From assembly GCA_001430745.1 (NCBI GenBank), contig KQ481938.1, positions 2,355,674 through 2,406,523 on the forward strand: a stretch of 50,850 bases of DNA, given 5' to 3'. The notes under the pieces were generated by a model, which did not search any database, was not told where the DNA came from, and saw only the letters and a program-made list of their open reading frames with translations. Within the stretch, counting starts at the first letter, position 1. Every line of letters starts with the position of its first letter. This document shows positions 20,735-33,000 of this stretch, one piece after another. Both the position numbers and the translations under genes were made by a program. Source of the DNA: Auxenochlorella pyrenoidosa (lineage: Eukaryota; Chlorophyta; Trebouxiophyceae; Chlorellales; Chlorellaceae).

Positions 20735-23700
20735 TCACGCCTGCGCGACCACCCCCTCGGCGCCCTCGCCATTCTTGCGCGGCCGCATCGCGCTGGGCTG
20801 CTCGTGCGACGTCTGCGTGGTCTTGATCAGCGCGCAGGCCGAGGCCTCGGGCCGCTCCCAGGTCTTGAGCCCTGCGGGCGCCGAAGGAGAAGGGCCAGGC
20901 GGGTGAGCAGCTGGCAGCAGCTGGAGGGACGAGTGGCGCACCCCACAAGGCAGGGCTGCCTGGGGCACACACACGCTGACCCGGGCACGCAGGCAGGCCA
21001 GGCAAGCAGGGGGCGGGGCCCGGGGCGGGCGCCCACCTGTGGCTGTGTTGACGTAGTAGGGGCGGGAGGAGCGGGGGTCGTGGTGCTCCACCCAGCCCTC
21101 GGGCAGCGGCACCCACACGCAGCTGCGGAAGCCCTCAGCCAGCGCCTGCGGGGGGAGCAGGTGGCGGGGGGCGGGGCGAACTGGGACACCGCATCCTCGC
21201 GCGCTCGCAGAGCGGCTGTGCACGCCTGCTGTCGCACTTTGCAGCGCGCTGCCGGCACGGCTGTGGCTGGGCTGCCCGGCTCGACACGCCTAGCGCCCAA
21301 CGGCCCGGGGCGGCGCGCACCTTGCGGTCCAGGTCGCGCCCGATGAACACAATCTGGTTGACGGTCTCCTCGTCCTCCCGCCAGCCGGTGGCGGCGGGCC
21401 CAAAGCAGATGGTCTCGTGCACCCCCTGGAACACAAACTTGGTGCGCTCCTGGCCCTGCAGGCAGGGGTCAGGGGGCGGGGCGGCGGGGTCGGGCACCAG
21501 GCGCGAGCTGGGGCAGGGGGTGGAGGCCGGGGGTGGAGCCGCTGCCTGGTGCCACCGATTGTGTCAAGCAATGCTGCCCATCCCAGGCAGCACCTGCCGG
21601 CCCCGCAGGTTGAGCAGCGAGCTGTCGAGTGCGGTGTGGCCTGACAGGCCGGCCGGCCCCCAGCCACGCCGCAGGCCCCGGCCCAGCGCACCTTGATGCA
21701 GAGCATGCCCTTGCAGCGGAAGATGTCGCGCGCCTTCTCGCCCAGCAGGTCGCGCATGAACATGTTGAAGCGGTACTTGTCCAGCGGGCCGCGCGCGGTG
21801 ATGCCCACGCTGCCCACCCCCGACAGGTCGTGCAGCTTCTTGCGCCGCCGCTTGGGCTGCCGCTGCGAGGGGGCGGCGGCCGCCGCCGTCGTCGCCATCT
21901 CCTTCTGCCGTCGCAACAGCTCATCCAGCTCCAGGTCTGCACATTCGTCGCTGCAGGGCCCCGGGTGCGCGCCGCACTCGCCCAGCTGCTGCCGCCGCTG
22001 CTGCTGCTGCTGCTGCCCCTCGCCGCCGCAGGCCTCGTCGCGGCCGCGCTTGCGCGACAGGTTGGTCGCCACCTGCGCCGCCTCCACGGCGGGGAGGGCG
22101 GCGCCCTGCTGCGTGCGCGGCGAGGCGTCGCCGTCGTCCTCGCTGTCGCTGTCCATGAAGTAGGGGTCCACCTGGGTGAGGGAAGGGGGCGGGTGGTGCA
22201 ACAGGGCTGCAGCATCAGCACCAGCCACGGCCGTGCAGACACAGCCGTAAGCGCTGCGCAAGCCGGTGAAGCGGATCAAGAAAAAGGGGCATGTGCGCTG
22301 CAGACGCCGGCAGCAAAAAGAATGAGAAGAGAGGGCTGTGGAGAAGGCCTTGCGTGCAGCATGCAGGGCGCGCCCCGCAGAGACCCCCTGGCCCAACCAG
22401 CTGCGCCCACCACGCCCCGCCGCCCCACCCCGCCGGCCTCGCCGCCCCACCTGCAGCGCGCGCTCAATGGAGAAGGAGTTGATGCCCATGAGGCGGTCCC
22501 AGCTGGGCGTCTCGGCCTTGTTGGCGGCGCCCACGGCGGCGGGGTCGTGCTCGCTCCCCAGCGCCACCTCAATCAGGTCGGCCGTCACGTTGATGGACCG
22601 CACCAGGTCGCGAGCCTTCTGCGCCAGGGCGGGGCGCGGGGGCAGGCGGGCGCGGCGGCTTGAGGCAGCTGCCAGGCAAGTGCTGCAGCGGGCGCGTTCC
22701 CCCCGGCAGCAGCAGCAGCAGCTCCACCTTGCCGCCCCGCCCTCCCAGCCGCGAGGCGCACCTGCAGCTCCTCTGGCGACACCAGGTCGATCTTGTTCAG
22801 CAGGATGATGTCGGCAAAGGCAATCTGGTTGACCGCCTCGTTCACGTCGCCCTTCCCGGCGTCCTCGAGGTGCTGCGCGGGCATGTGCGGGGGCAGGGGT
22901 TGGGGTGCAGGCAGCGGTGCACGGGAGTGAGCAGGCCCAGCAGGCAACCTTTGCAGCGACACCATGGCAGCAGGCGCCAGGCAGGCACGGCGTTGCTACT
23001 GGACACTTCTGGCTGTGCGTGTGAGCCCCCCTCACGTATACTCACACCCACAACCACCCCCCCCCAAAACGCACGTGGCGCAGGTGCTGCGCGTCCACCA
23101 GGCAGAGGATGGAGTCGAGGCGGTAGTTGGCGGAGATCCAGGAGTTTGCAAAGAAGGTGAAGGCCACGGGGGCGGGGTCCGCCAGCCCCGTGGTCTCCAG
23201 CAGGATGCAGTCGTATGGGGCGGCGCCGCGCGCCGCACCCCGCCCCTGCAGCTCCTTGAGCGCCTTGACAATGTCGTTGCGCAGCGAGCAGCAGACGCAG
23301 CCGCGGTCCATGGACACCAGGTCCTCCTTGGACAGCAGGTTCTCCACCACTGCGGCAGGGCGGCGCATGGGCAGGCACTCAGCGTGACGTGGCGACGCGT
23401 GCGGCGGCGGCAGGGCTCGCAAGCGTCCCTGCACAGCAGCCCTTCAGCCTCTGTCCCTTCAAGGCACTCACCTAGGCTGTTGTCAATGTTGATCTCGCCA
23501 ACCTGCGACATGGTAGGGTGGCCCAGCCAAGCAGAGGTCAGCGGCAATGCGAGGGTTCGGGTCGTGCCCCCCTGAAGCGCCGCGGAAGTGCAGGGCCGCT
23601 GTTCCCGCGAGCGGCCGCACCTCATTCTCAATCACGGCCACGCGCTTCTGGCCCTTCTGCCGAAGGATGTGGTTGAGCAGCGTGGTCTTACCGGCGCCCA

Positions 23701-23854
23701 GAAAGCCCGTGACCTGCGAGTTGGGGGCGCAACAAGGGGTAAGGCTCCAAGTCACGAGCCAGCCCCTCGCCTGCCTGCCTCCTGGGCGCTCCTCGCGCTC
23801 GCCCGTCCCGCTCACCAGCGTCACGGGGATCTTGTCCTTCTCTGGCTTGGGCAT
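20735..23854 (-). CDS. COG0523/CobW-family GTPase (metallochaperone type) with C-terminal WW domain
   Basis: COG0523 GTPases deliver metals, notably zinc (ZNG1), to client enzymes. Ten exons with matching phases: 23816-23854 ([13 protein letters not shown]), 23621-23713 ([20 protein letters not shown], Walker A), 23472-23502, 23075-23349, 22762-22873, 22451-22618, 21692-22172, about 21320-21458, about 21041-21146 and 20735-about 20874. The metal motif G-C-x-C-C is in [29 protein letters not shown] and [13 protein letters not shown] complete the G-domain. The C-terminal domain is split by an insertion (22 kb region) with an acidic run (DSDSEDDGD), polyGln and a basic PKRRRKK that could be a nuclear signal. 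The C-domain ends with [14 protein letters not shown]. Then comes a WW domain, [10 protein letters not shown]...YYVNTATG joined across an intron to LKTWERP. Stop TGA at 20735-20737. The N-terminal motif by which animal ZNG1 binds METAP1 is not seen. Confidence 0.92.
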
Positions 23855-24618
23855 GGCTGCGCTCTCCTCGCAAAAACTGCGGCCGCCACCCTTGGGGCAA
23901 GCGCGGCGCAAGTTGGCGCCTTTTCTCGCCCCTGGAGCTTGCGCGGGCGGCCCGATTGCCCAAAAGGGGCCGGGTGGGTCCCTCTCACACGCTGCTGCTA
24001 TAGGAGGTTTGGGCTGCTTGCAAATATGGGGGTCCTGCTGGCTGCCTCCAATCTGCCAAGAGGTTTGCACTGAGTCCGGAAGGGTTCTGAACTCGCGACA
24101 GACCGCAAAGCGCTCCTCGCGGCCACTCCCACTCTGCCACAGCAGACACAGCACACCCTCCAACAACACAGCGTTTCGAAGCCGCTGCGCAGCTAAAGGG
24201 CATTCACCCACATTGCAGGTCTGTAGGCGTGATCGTATTTGGGTTTAAGGGACCGGAGGGCTTGCTCAGGCCCTGGCTGCCTCTGCTGCCGGCCCCCGCC
24301 GCGCCGCCGGTCCCTCACACGTAGCGGCACAAGATGGTGGCGGAGGGCATGCATTGGGTGCCCTGCTCTCTGCGTCTTCCTTGGAAGGAAGCAAGCTTCC
24401 CCTCGTTGATCTTGCCAGCGCGTTACATGTCCTGCACTCCAGCTTTTGCAGCGGGAGGATGACAGGTCGGTGTGCGTGCGTGTGGCCACAGCAGCGTGGG
24501 AGGGATGGCGATGTTGGCAGCTGGGCGCGGTTACAGGAAGGATTGAGATTGGGTAAGGGATGAAAACTCACTCCCTGATTGTACAAGTGCCTCCATCGTG
24601 CTGCAGACGAGCCATGGC
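23855..24618. other. RAD51 3' UTR and CobW upstream region
   Basis: Tandem minus-strand genes. TTACA at 24531-24535 and 24423-24427 (TGTAA on the minus strand) lie 84 and 192 bases beyond the RAD51 stop and are likely poly(A) signals. The rest, nearer 23855, is presumed promoter of the CobW gene. No gene seen. Confidence 0.45.
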
Positions 24619-26957
24619 TCACTCCTTGGCATCCGTCACGCCTGCACAGGCAGGACCCGAGGAATCAGGCCGTGCAGGGAGCAGCGCACCTGCCTGCCTG
24701 ACCGCTCTTCTTGGCAGGCAACATACCTCTTCCTCATGTCGACCACACACCAATCCTTTGAATTACTCACCTTCAGGGCCGATGCTGAAGGTGGCTTCTG
24801 CCTCTGGCTGCGAGGGCGAGGCAATGATCTTGGCCACCCGCGTCTCGCCTCGGCCCTTGCGCAGCTGCAGGCGAGTGGTGGTGGCGTGCGCCATGATATT
24901 GCCGCCCACTGCCTTGAGCTGCGCACAGGGAGGCAGGGCATCGCAGTGGGCAGGCGTCAAGTATGGAAGCACGAGGGGATTCTCTGCTTCTGCTAACTGT
25001 ACAGCTGTAACAGGGCCTGTAGCACGTCTTGAAGAGCAGGCGAAGCCCTGCAAGCAGACAGCTGCCACTCCTTCAGCAGTCCCTGGCTACCCAACCTACC
25101 ATGCCCAGGCCCTGCCCCTCTGTGAGGTTATGCCTGGCCCTGAACTCACCGACAGGTGCGGCGCCGAGAACATGGCTGTGGCCCCGTCCAGGTTGCCCTG
25201 CACCACCTGGTTGGTCACCAGCACCGCCACGCCGTACTCGTCGGCCAGACGCTGCAGGCCACGCAGGAAGCGGCCCAGCTGGTTCTGACGTGCCGCCAGC
25301 TCCCCGCGCCCCGTGTACTCGCTCCTGCAGCATGGGGGAGGTTTGGGAGCAGCTGGGCAGGGGCGGGTTAGGTGGGAAGCACGTGCGATCTGGGCACCTG
25401 CGAGGCAGAGGACACCAAGGCTGGGCTGCCATGACCAGACTGGACAGCAGCGCCAACCATATCCCCAGCTGCGGCGCTAGTCGTGCACGATCGCCATCAC
25501 CTGAACAACGCGGTGGCGCTGTCCACGATGAGCACAGCAAAGCGCGACTCTGCCATCATTGCTGCCGCCTGTATGAGCAGCTGCTGCTGGTGCTCGGTGT
25601 TGTGCGCTCGCGCGTAGGCCACGTTGTCCAGCACATCTTGCGGGTTCAGCCCGTACCTGCGAGAACAGGGGAGGCCTCGAGTGAGGGTGAGGGGCAGAGA
25701 GAAAGGCTAAGCATAAGCAGCAGGGAAGGTGAGGGACATGCCACGCCAGCACTCGTGCGTGCATGCTGGGGTTCAGTAGCCAACATCGAGCTTGCCCACC
25801 GCTCTGCAATCTGCACCAGCCGCTGCGGCCGGAAGGTGCCCTCTGTGTCGATGTAGAGCGCCTTGCCCTCGCCGCCGCCCATGTCCACTGGCAGCTGGCA
25901 GGTCACGCACAGCGTGTGGCAGACCTGGGGGCAGACCAGACCGCGAGTGTGAGCCAGGGGGCCTCTCCAAATGCACCAGTGTCCAGCAGCTCTGCAAGAC
26001 TGCTGTACCGTGCTGGCCATGCACCCGCCGGCACCTCCGTCTGATCCCGCCTGGTCCTCTCCTCATCTCCGGTCCAGCACCCACCTGCGTCTTGCCGCAG
26101 CGGTACTCGCCGTACAGCTCGGTGATGGACCCCGTCTCCAGCCCCCCGCCCAAGATGTCATTAAGCGCGGTGCAGCCGGTGCTGACCATGAGCAGCTCGG
26201 AGCGCTGCTCAAAGATCTGTTGTGCAGTGGTGAAGCCGCACGGGACGATCTTCTGGGCTGCAGTCAGATGGCACAGTGACAGAGGTGTCAGGCAAGCGCC
26301 TGGCAGGTGGCAGGAAGGCCCAGAGCAGACGGCAGCACAAGCTGGATGAGCTGTAAGGCCAGGTAATCAAGCCACCAGCACACAATAAAAGAATGCAGCG
26401 TTAGCCTGGAGCAGTGACCACCAGTGGCCACCACTGGGCCCACACGGTGCTGGCACCCACCTATCTCCTTCAGCTTGGTCACCTTCTGCTCGCTTATGCC
26501 TTTGATGGCCCCAAGCTCCTTGGTGGTGGCAAACATCAGGCCCTCCACTGTGGCAATGCCTGCAGAGTTGGGAACATGGAGCAGGCGCTCGGTCAAAAAG
26601 CCGGCTCGCAGCCTACCTTGCAGGCCGGCTCCCGCAGTGCACCCGCAAGCTGCCACCGCCCAGCGTGCAGCTCACCTCCCTCCTTCAGCTTTTTGATGTC
26701 CCCTGCTTGCACGCCCAGCTCCTACAGCAGTTGGCGGCGCAGGGGGGCTATCGACTGGCCGCCGCGACGGCCCTGCCAGGCGGCGTCAGCTGCCGGCAGC
26801 CGGCGCAGCCGGCCAACTTGCTCGACGCCCCACACCTCTTGCACTGTTGCGGAATCTAGTTACCCACCTGCAGCGCCTCCAGCGGTTGCGGGCCGCCGAC
26901 CGCCTCCTCCTCCACATACTCCTGCTGCTCCACGTGCTCCGCGACCGCCTGAGCCAT
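24619..26957 (-). CDS. RAD51: RAD51 recombinase
   Basis: Strand-exchange ATPase of homologous recombination. It starts at the ATG 26955-26957. Exons: 26868-26957 ([20 protein letters not shown]), 26676-26721 ([15 protein letters not shown]), about 26460-26560 ([20 protein letters not shown]), about 26085-26255 (Walker [10 protein letters not shown]), about 25795-25925 ([20 protein letters not shown]), about 25500-25657 ([18 protein letters not shown], Walker B), about 25150-25326 ([20 protein letters not shown]), 24771-24918 ([20 protein letters not shown]) and a 23-base last exon 24619-24641 (VTDAKE, stop). The C-terminus ([13 protein letters not shown]...VTDAKE) and the [13 protein letters not shown] segment fit RAD51 rather than DMC1. 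The helix-hairpin-helix N-domain is complete. Walker A has Cys where GEFRTGKT usually has Thr. Length is near the usual 340 residues. Confidence 0.95.
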
Positions 26958-27606
26958 GCTTGCTTGTCCAAACGCGAGGGCAAGGAGAGATGAGAGCCGT
27001 TGGCGGGGCCTCAGCGAGGAGGAACAAAGACTTGCTGCGTGTGCTGCGCCTGTTTCAATGCAGGGGCCCTGTCCGGCGGCTCCCAAAGAGATGCGATTGC
27101 ACAGGAGTGGTGGAGGAGCTCGCAGGCGCGGGGCTAAGGCCTGAAGTTCAAGAGCGGCACTGTCGTTGGGTGCGGTGCTCGACGTCACGACTCTGCTGTC
27201 GGCCCGATTGCTGCATGCCCCGCTTCCCTTGCATATCAACAGTCCTGTTGGGGTGAAATGCCTTAAATATGACTCTGCAGTGAGAGTCTAGCCAGGTGCG
27301 CATACCCGGGCCGACAAGGAAGCCTGCTGGTGTTGCGTTTCTCTTCCCTGGGCTGAGTAGCACCAAAATCTGACCCGCAACACTGCAGATTTGTTGCACT
27401 AGTACACATTGCTGAGCACTGAGCTCAGGAGCTGTTCAGGTGGGGCCTGCGTCGCACCTGGATGCGCCGTCTCTGCTGGCTGGAACAGCTGGCGCCGGCC
27501 AGAGTTTGTGGGGCTGGCTCGGCGGGTGCTTGCTTGTAGCTCCTTGGTCTCTCTCACGGACCTCCGAGGCCAGGGGCCGTCTGGAAGCCCAGGCGAGGGC
27601 CTCGCT
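26958..27606. promoter_or_regulatory. divergent RAD51/GPC1 promoter region
   Basis: About 650 bases between divergent starts. A longer in-frame start for the + gene exists at 27409; if used, the shared region shrinks to about 450 bases. No box motif is assigned. Confidence 0.4.
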
Positions 27607-29426
27607 ATGGCCGTCACCGACCTGAGGCCCGGCCAAGGCGTCAGGCCCGACGGCACTGCTGCTCACAAAGCTCGACAGCCCTACAGTCTGCCGAACGACT
27701 GTGTTGGCGGGCGCCGCGCTGCTGCCTCGGCAGCAGCGGTGGCGCCGGCGCTGGCAGCCGCACCCTCCCTGGCACCCAACCCCAAGCCAGCTCCAACAGC
27801 GGTGAAATTGCCACAGCCGCGCCTCGCATTCCTTGGCACTGTCCTCTTTGGCGGCTTGTTGGCCCTGGCAGGTGCGCCGCATCGTTCTGACGGAGAGGTG
27901 GTCAAGGGCGCGGGTCCGTGCGCGGGGGAGAATATGCTGCTCAGGGTGCCCTGACCTTGCTGCTTGCCTTCCTGCGCACCTGCGTGGCTGCCCTGCGGGA
28001 TCCTGTATGCTCCCTAGTTGCAGGGGTCATGACCAGCTGCCTGTGCACATACGTGCACTGCAGGCGCGGCGCCGTGGGCCCTGCCCCGTGCCTTCCTGTT
28101 GTTTGCCGCCACCGCGCTGCCCTGGCGCGCATGGCGCTTCTCCGTGGCGCAGCCCCGCAACGCCCCCTTCCTCCTGGACTTTTGCTACGCCGTCAACGCC
28201 GCCGTGGCCGCTTTCCTGTGCCTGCCGCCGGGGCGGCGCAGCCCCCAGCTGGAGGGCGCGGCGTATGCGCTGGCAGACGGCCCCGTGGCTGGCGCCCTGG
28301 TGGCCTGGCAGGTGGCCTGGCTGTTTGACTCGGCTGACCACACAGTGAGGTGCGACTCTGTACGGGCGGAAGAGGGCGCGCCGTCTGCTGCTCTTGATGC
28401 CGCCCGACATCTGCTGGCACTCCTCTGCTTGGCAGGCAAGCCGCCCTGAGAGCAGTGCCCGCCTCACCACTGGTGTGCAGTGTGCTCGTCCACCTCCTGC
28501 CCGGGCTGGCCATGGCGGCACACCGACACATGCAGCATGGCCAGCTGGCCAGCGGCGCCTCCGGCCCAGCGCCCGCCCTGGCGGGCCGTGATGCCGCCAC
28601 CTGGCTGCTGGCCGCCCCGCTGGCCTTCTATGCTGCCTGGCAGGCTGCCTATTTCCTGCTGGTGCAAGTGCTGGTGCGGCGGCACATCATCGGGCGCAGG
28701 CTGGACACCAGCTACCGCTGCCTGACGCGCCGCGCCGCGCGTGCCGACAACGTGTGGGCGCGCCTGGTGCTGCGCGGCGGCACCGCCCGCCGGCTGGCCG
28801 CCTACGGCCTGCTCCAGCTGGCCTTCACGGGTGAGCCAAGGCTACGAGCAGCAGCTTCTCTGCTGGGCAGCCACGGGACATGGCACTGCACTGGCCAGGA
28901 GAGTCTACAGGTGGCAGAGAGCCGACAAGCCGACTGCACGCATGTCGCAACCGCCCTCCATCCCTCGGTCCAACCTTGCAGTGTGCACCCTGCTGCTGTT
29001 TCTGCCCACCTACTTCAGCCCTCGCATAGCGTGCCTCTGGCAAACTGCCAAGTTTATGGTGCCAGGTGAGCTCCCGTCAGCAGGGGGGACAGGGTTGCAC
29101 AGGGTTGCAGGGCAGCCGCTTGCCCGCAGCTGCCTCTGCTCACCACCGCTGCTGACGCGCGCCCCGCTCCTTGCCCTGCGCCGCCCCAAAACGGCCTACC
29201 TAATCTGCCTGCAGTGTGGTACGGCTGCCGGCAGCAGGCCGCGCAACTGCAGCGCCTGGTCGCGCAGCCCACGGTGCAACTGCAGGTGGACGCACGCAGC
29301 ATGAGCAGCGGGGTGCAGCGTGCACCAGAGGCGGCATCCATCATGCCCTGCTATCGGGCTTCAGTTCCACCAGCGGTGCAGCTGACAGCAAGCAGGGGAG
29401 GCGCGGGCAGCCAACGGCGCAGGTAG
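27607..29426 (+). CDS. GPC1: glycerophosphocholine acyltransferase 1 (GPC1/DUF2838 family)
   Basis: GPC1 acylates glycero-3-phosphocholine with acyl-CoA to lysophosphatidylcholine in the ER. Five exons: 27607-27871, 28064-28349, 28436-28830, 28982-29065 and 29215-29426. Joins are in phase; exon 2 must use the donor at 28350 (GTGCGA) rather than the nearby GTGAGG at 28345 to keep frame. Family marks: NAPFLLDFCYAVNAA, WLFDSADHT (cf. the S-L-V-F-H-S-x-D-K segment), a Pro near the following helix (PASPLVCSVLVHLLPGLAMA), and WLLAAPLAFYAAWQAAYFLL with RR after it. Many hydrophobic segments fit a multi-pass protein. The C-terminus ends in TAG at 29424-29426. The start at 27607 (GCTATGGCC) is preferred over 27409, which adds a low-complexity Ser/Gly leader. 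Confidence 0.87.
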
Positions 29427-29702
29427 GCTCTCGCCCAGGCACAATTAGTGGAGTACTGAATGCTGCAACAAACCGGTCGTCAATCTGCCCATGGCAGTGA
29501 GCAGGCCGAAATGGGTGTACTATCAATGTACGATGAACTTAGCTGCTCCGCATGCCCTTCTTGTGACTTTTGAGCACAGCATTTTTGGATCTTCCCCATC
29601 CCCTTTGAACTTGGATCGCTGCTGTGCTATTTGAAGTGCTCTCACGCCCTACTTACGTATGAAACCTCGACACAACAAAATCCCCTTGCGCTGTGAATAG
29701 CA

Positions 29703-29707
29703 TGTAA
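29703..29707 (+). terminator. TGTAA poly(A) signal for GPC1
   Basis: TGTAA at 29703-29707 is 277 bases after the GPC1 stop. Bases 29427-30071 otherwise hold the convergent 3' regions of GPC1 and the next minus-strand gene; no further gene seen. Confidence 0.5.
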
Positions 29708-30071
29708 TGCGCAACTGTGGCAAGGGTGACCACGCACTGGGGCCGTCAGTTGCGGTGTCACGACGGGCAACCCTCTCGGTGCTTCCCCAAGCTACCTTAA
29801 GACCCCTGACCCCAACTGCACCGCAAGTGAGCATGCATGGCGCCTGGTGTCTTCACGCTGGCGCTCACATCAGTTTGGAAGTGCAGGAGGGTTGAATAAT
29901 TTTTCTATCAGAGAAGAAGGTCAGGTGGGGGGAGCGAGCACGCAGTTGCGTGCAGACAAGGACAAGGTTGGGTTTTATGCAGAAAGCGCAGCGAAAGAAT
30001 GGGGGAGCATGAGCATGCCAGAGGGCGGGGGGGGAAGCAAGGCAGCAACATGCGCTCATGGGCGCATGCAG

Positions 30072-33000
30072 CTACTGTTGCGAGTCGCCCTTTGTGTCCT
30101 TCTCGAGCATCCACAGCCAGCCCTCGGGCTTCATGGCTGGCGCATTGAGAGGTGTCTCTCGGTCGTTGAACTGCAGCAGCACGGGAACGCAGAAAACAGG
30201 CGTGGCATGGGAAGTCGACAGAACGCGCCCCGCCCACACGCCGCCTCTATCCTCTTCGGCCAACGCTGGCGCCTTGTCCCCCCGGGTCCTCCCCAACGGC
30301 TTGACCAGCGCACCCACACATGCCAGGCCCCCGCCCCCTGGCACCCCACCCACCATGTTGGCCACGTGCCCCACGTAGCCGCACTCCTGCGGCACCCAGT
30401 CGCAGTGCGTGAAGTAGCCGCACTCGGACCGCAGCTTCTTCTTGCCCGTCCGCCCGTTGGCGATGCTTGTGTTGCCCAGACACGCGCTGCGTGCGCGGGT
30501 TCACAGGCCAGGTGTGTGGGCGCCAAGGCGGCGGTACGGAGTTCAGGGACGTCCAGCCGCGCCCGCAAGGCCCGGGTGCTGCTGCCCGCCCACACCGAGC
30601 AGCCCCAGACCACCCGTGGCACGCGTCCCCCCTCCCCCCCGGTTCCCGCCCACCTGGTCCAGTGCAGGCTGACCGGCAGCACGTGGTTGGGGTCCACAAA
30701 GGCCTTGGGGAAGTCGTGCGGCACGGAGAAGCGGTAGTAGCGCAGCGGGTTGCCGCCGCCGGTTGCGTCCCACAGCGCCGGCTCGGGCTGGCGCACCCCG
30801 CTGCCAAAGCCGTTGTGCGGGAAGATGCTCTGCCGGCTGAAGTAGAGGCACTCGGGGCGTAGGTCGGCCAGGCAGCCGTCGGCCAGCAGGTCGGGCAGCG
30901 CCTTCTTGGGCTTGCCGGGGATCAGGAACTCGTCGTGCTCTGCAGGGGCCAGGCAAGAGTTGGGGGAGGGGCAGGGGCAGCGCCGCGTGACGCACAGGCC
31001 CGCTGCACGGCGCTGCTGCTGCCATGAGCTGGGCGCGGGCCAGCATGCATGCTGCTGCTTGCACTGCCAGCATGCGCAATGGCAGGGCAGCGGCTGCCGT
31101 CCCCAGCCGCTGGCGCCCCGCCACGGCTCTGCCCTCGACGTAGTCCCGCCCCACCCACCGTTGACCAGCACCCGCACGTTGCGGCCCCAGAAGGACAGCA
31201 CCGAGTGCGCTTGCACCACCCGCAGGTCGTAGTTGTGCCAGGTGTCGATGGGCGACATTTCGTCCCACACCACCAGCGTCAGCTGCTCGCCCGCCAGCAG
31301 CTTCTGGATGGCCGGCTGCGCCGCCAGCGGCTCGGCGTCGCGGGGCGTCACGTACATGACGATCCCGCGGAAGCCGAGGGCCTGGTGGTACTGCAGGTTC
31401 CAGGTCAGCAGCCGCGCCATCTTGGCCGGGTCCACGCTGCAAGGTTGAGGGAGGGGGGCGTGTGGGAGCGACAGTGAGGCTGCATGCGGTCGAGGGCTGC
31501 AGTGAGTGACGGTGTGCCCAGGCGCTTGCCTCCCAGCCTTGCCGAGCGAGTACCCAACAGCTGCGCATCATGGGCAGCCCCGAGGAGCCACAGGGTGGCT
31601 GCTCAGAGGCACTGAGCCGCACAGCCCCGCGGTGCGCACTTTTTCAGGTAGGGGAGGGTGATGTACAGCGCCGGCGGGGCGTCTGAGTCTGGCTCATCCT
31701 CGGGCAGCGGGTCCTCTGCCGCCAGCGCCTGCTGCACCTGCAGGCAGGCGCGGGGGGAGAGGCTGCGTGTTGATCCAGCACGCAGGGCAGGTGGTCGGCC
31801 AATGGACCAAACACTGCTGAGCACTGAGCAACGAGCAGAGCGCCCGGTGTCCAGGCTGCGGTTGAGGGTCCACCTGCCACACGAATAGGGCACGGAGGTT
31901 GCCCCCCCTGCCCCCCCCCCCGGGCGGGCGCCCCACCTGCATCTCCAGGCTGATGCGGCGCGGCCAGCCGATGACGTACAGCTCGATGTCGGAGGGCGCC
32001 CCCTCTGCCAGCCCAAAGTCCAGGGTGATGTCCGGGAAGGAGTACGAGTCCTGCCGGGAGGGGGGGACACCGGGCACCGGGCCGTTGGGCTGCATTGCGC
32101 AGCAGTGCAGTGCCCGACACGTCAGCAGACAGTTCGTTGTGGAAGTTTTGTTATACAGTGTTGCCTGCCCTCGGCGCGCCCCGCAGCCGCACAGGCGGCC
32201 GCGCCGCACCTGCGTGGCGTTGCGCGCCTCCAGCACGCAGCCCTCGTAGTCAAAGTCTGGGGATGCGGACTTGGCCTCACAGTGGTCAAAGGAGGTGGGC
32301 AGCGCGATCTCCCGCCTCCAGCCGCGCGAGGGGCTGCGAACGGCCATGCGCAGGCGGCGGGCGGCCTGCGCAGCGCAGGCGGGGCGCAAGCAGGGGCAGC
32401 CCAGGGTGTCACCTGGCACGGCTAAGGGCTTGCAGAAACATCAGCAGGTGCGCAGCTGGCTGCGACTGCAGGGCTGGGCCACGCAGGTAGTGCCAGCGTG
32501 CGCGGCGCTCGAGGCGGCACTGCACAGCAGGCCAGCCGGTGCACCGCGCATGAGCCCGGGGCACCTTGCCCACCTCTGGCACATTCCTCAGCGGCGCGCC
32601 GCGCACGGGCGGCTTCTTCTTTGCCCACGACGCCGGCATCTGCGCGATCTCAAACACCGCAAAGCCCTTGGCGCGCAGGTGGCCGTCGGGCCAGCGCGCC
32701 GCCTTGAGGAAGACGTGCAGCGTGCCAGCCACCGGGTGCTGGTCCACCTCGGGCTGCACCGGCTGGAAGGCCCCCGGTAAGCTGTAGTGGTGCACGCCGC
32801 CAAAGGTGGCGGGCTGCGCCCCGCCGCTGCTGCCCGCTGCGCCGCCACTCCTGCCGCCGGCGCGCGGCGTGCATGCTGCTGGCGACGCCGCGCTTTGCCT
32901 GCTGACTGCTGCTGTGGCCTCCATGTACCCTAGTCGCTGGCAGATCAGCAGCAGCAGCGCGCCGAAGAAGAAGGCCCAGCTTGCGATGGCCGAAAGGCTG

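Noticed and set aside
28345..28436. Apparent frameshift between GPC1 exons 2 and 3
   Set aside because: Using the obvious GTGAGG donor at 28345 breaks the frame, but the next donor at 28350 (GTGCGA) restores it, so no error or broken gene is needed.
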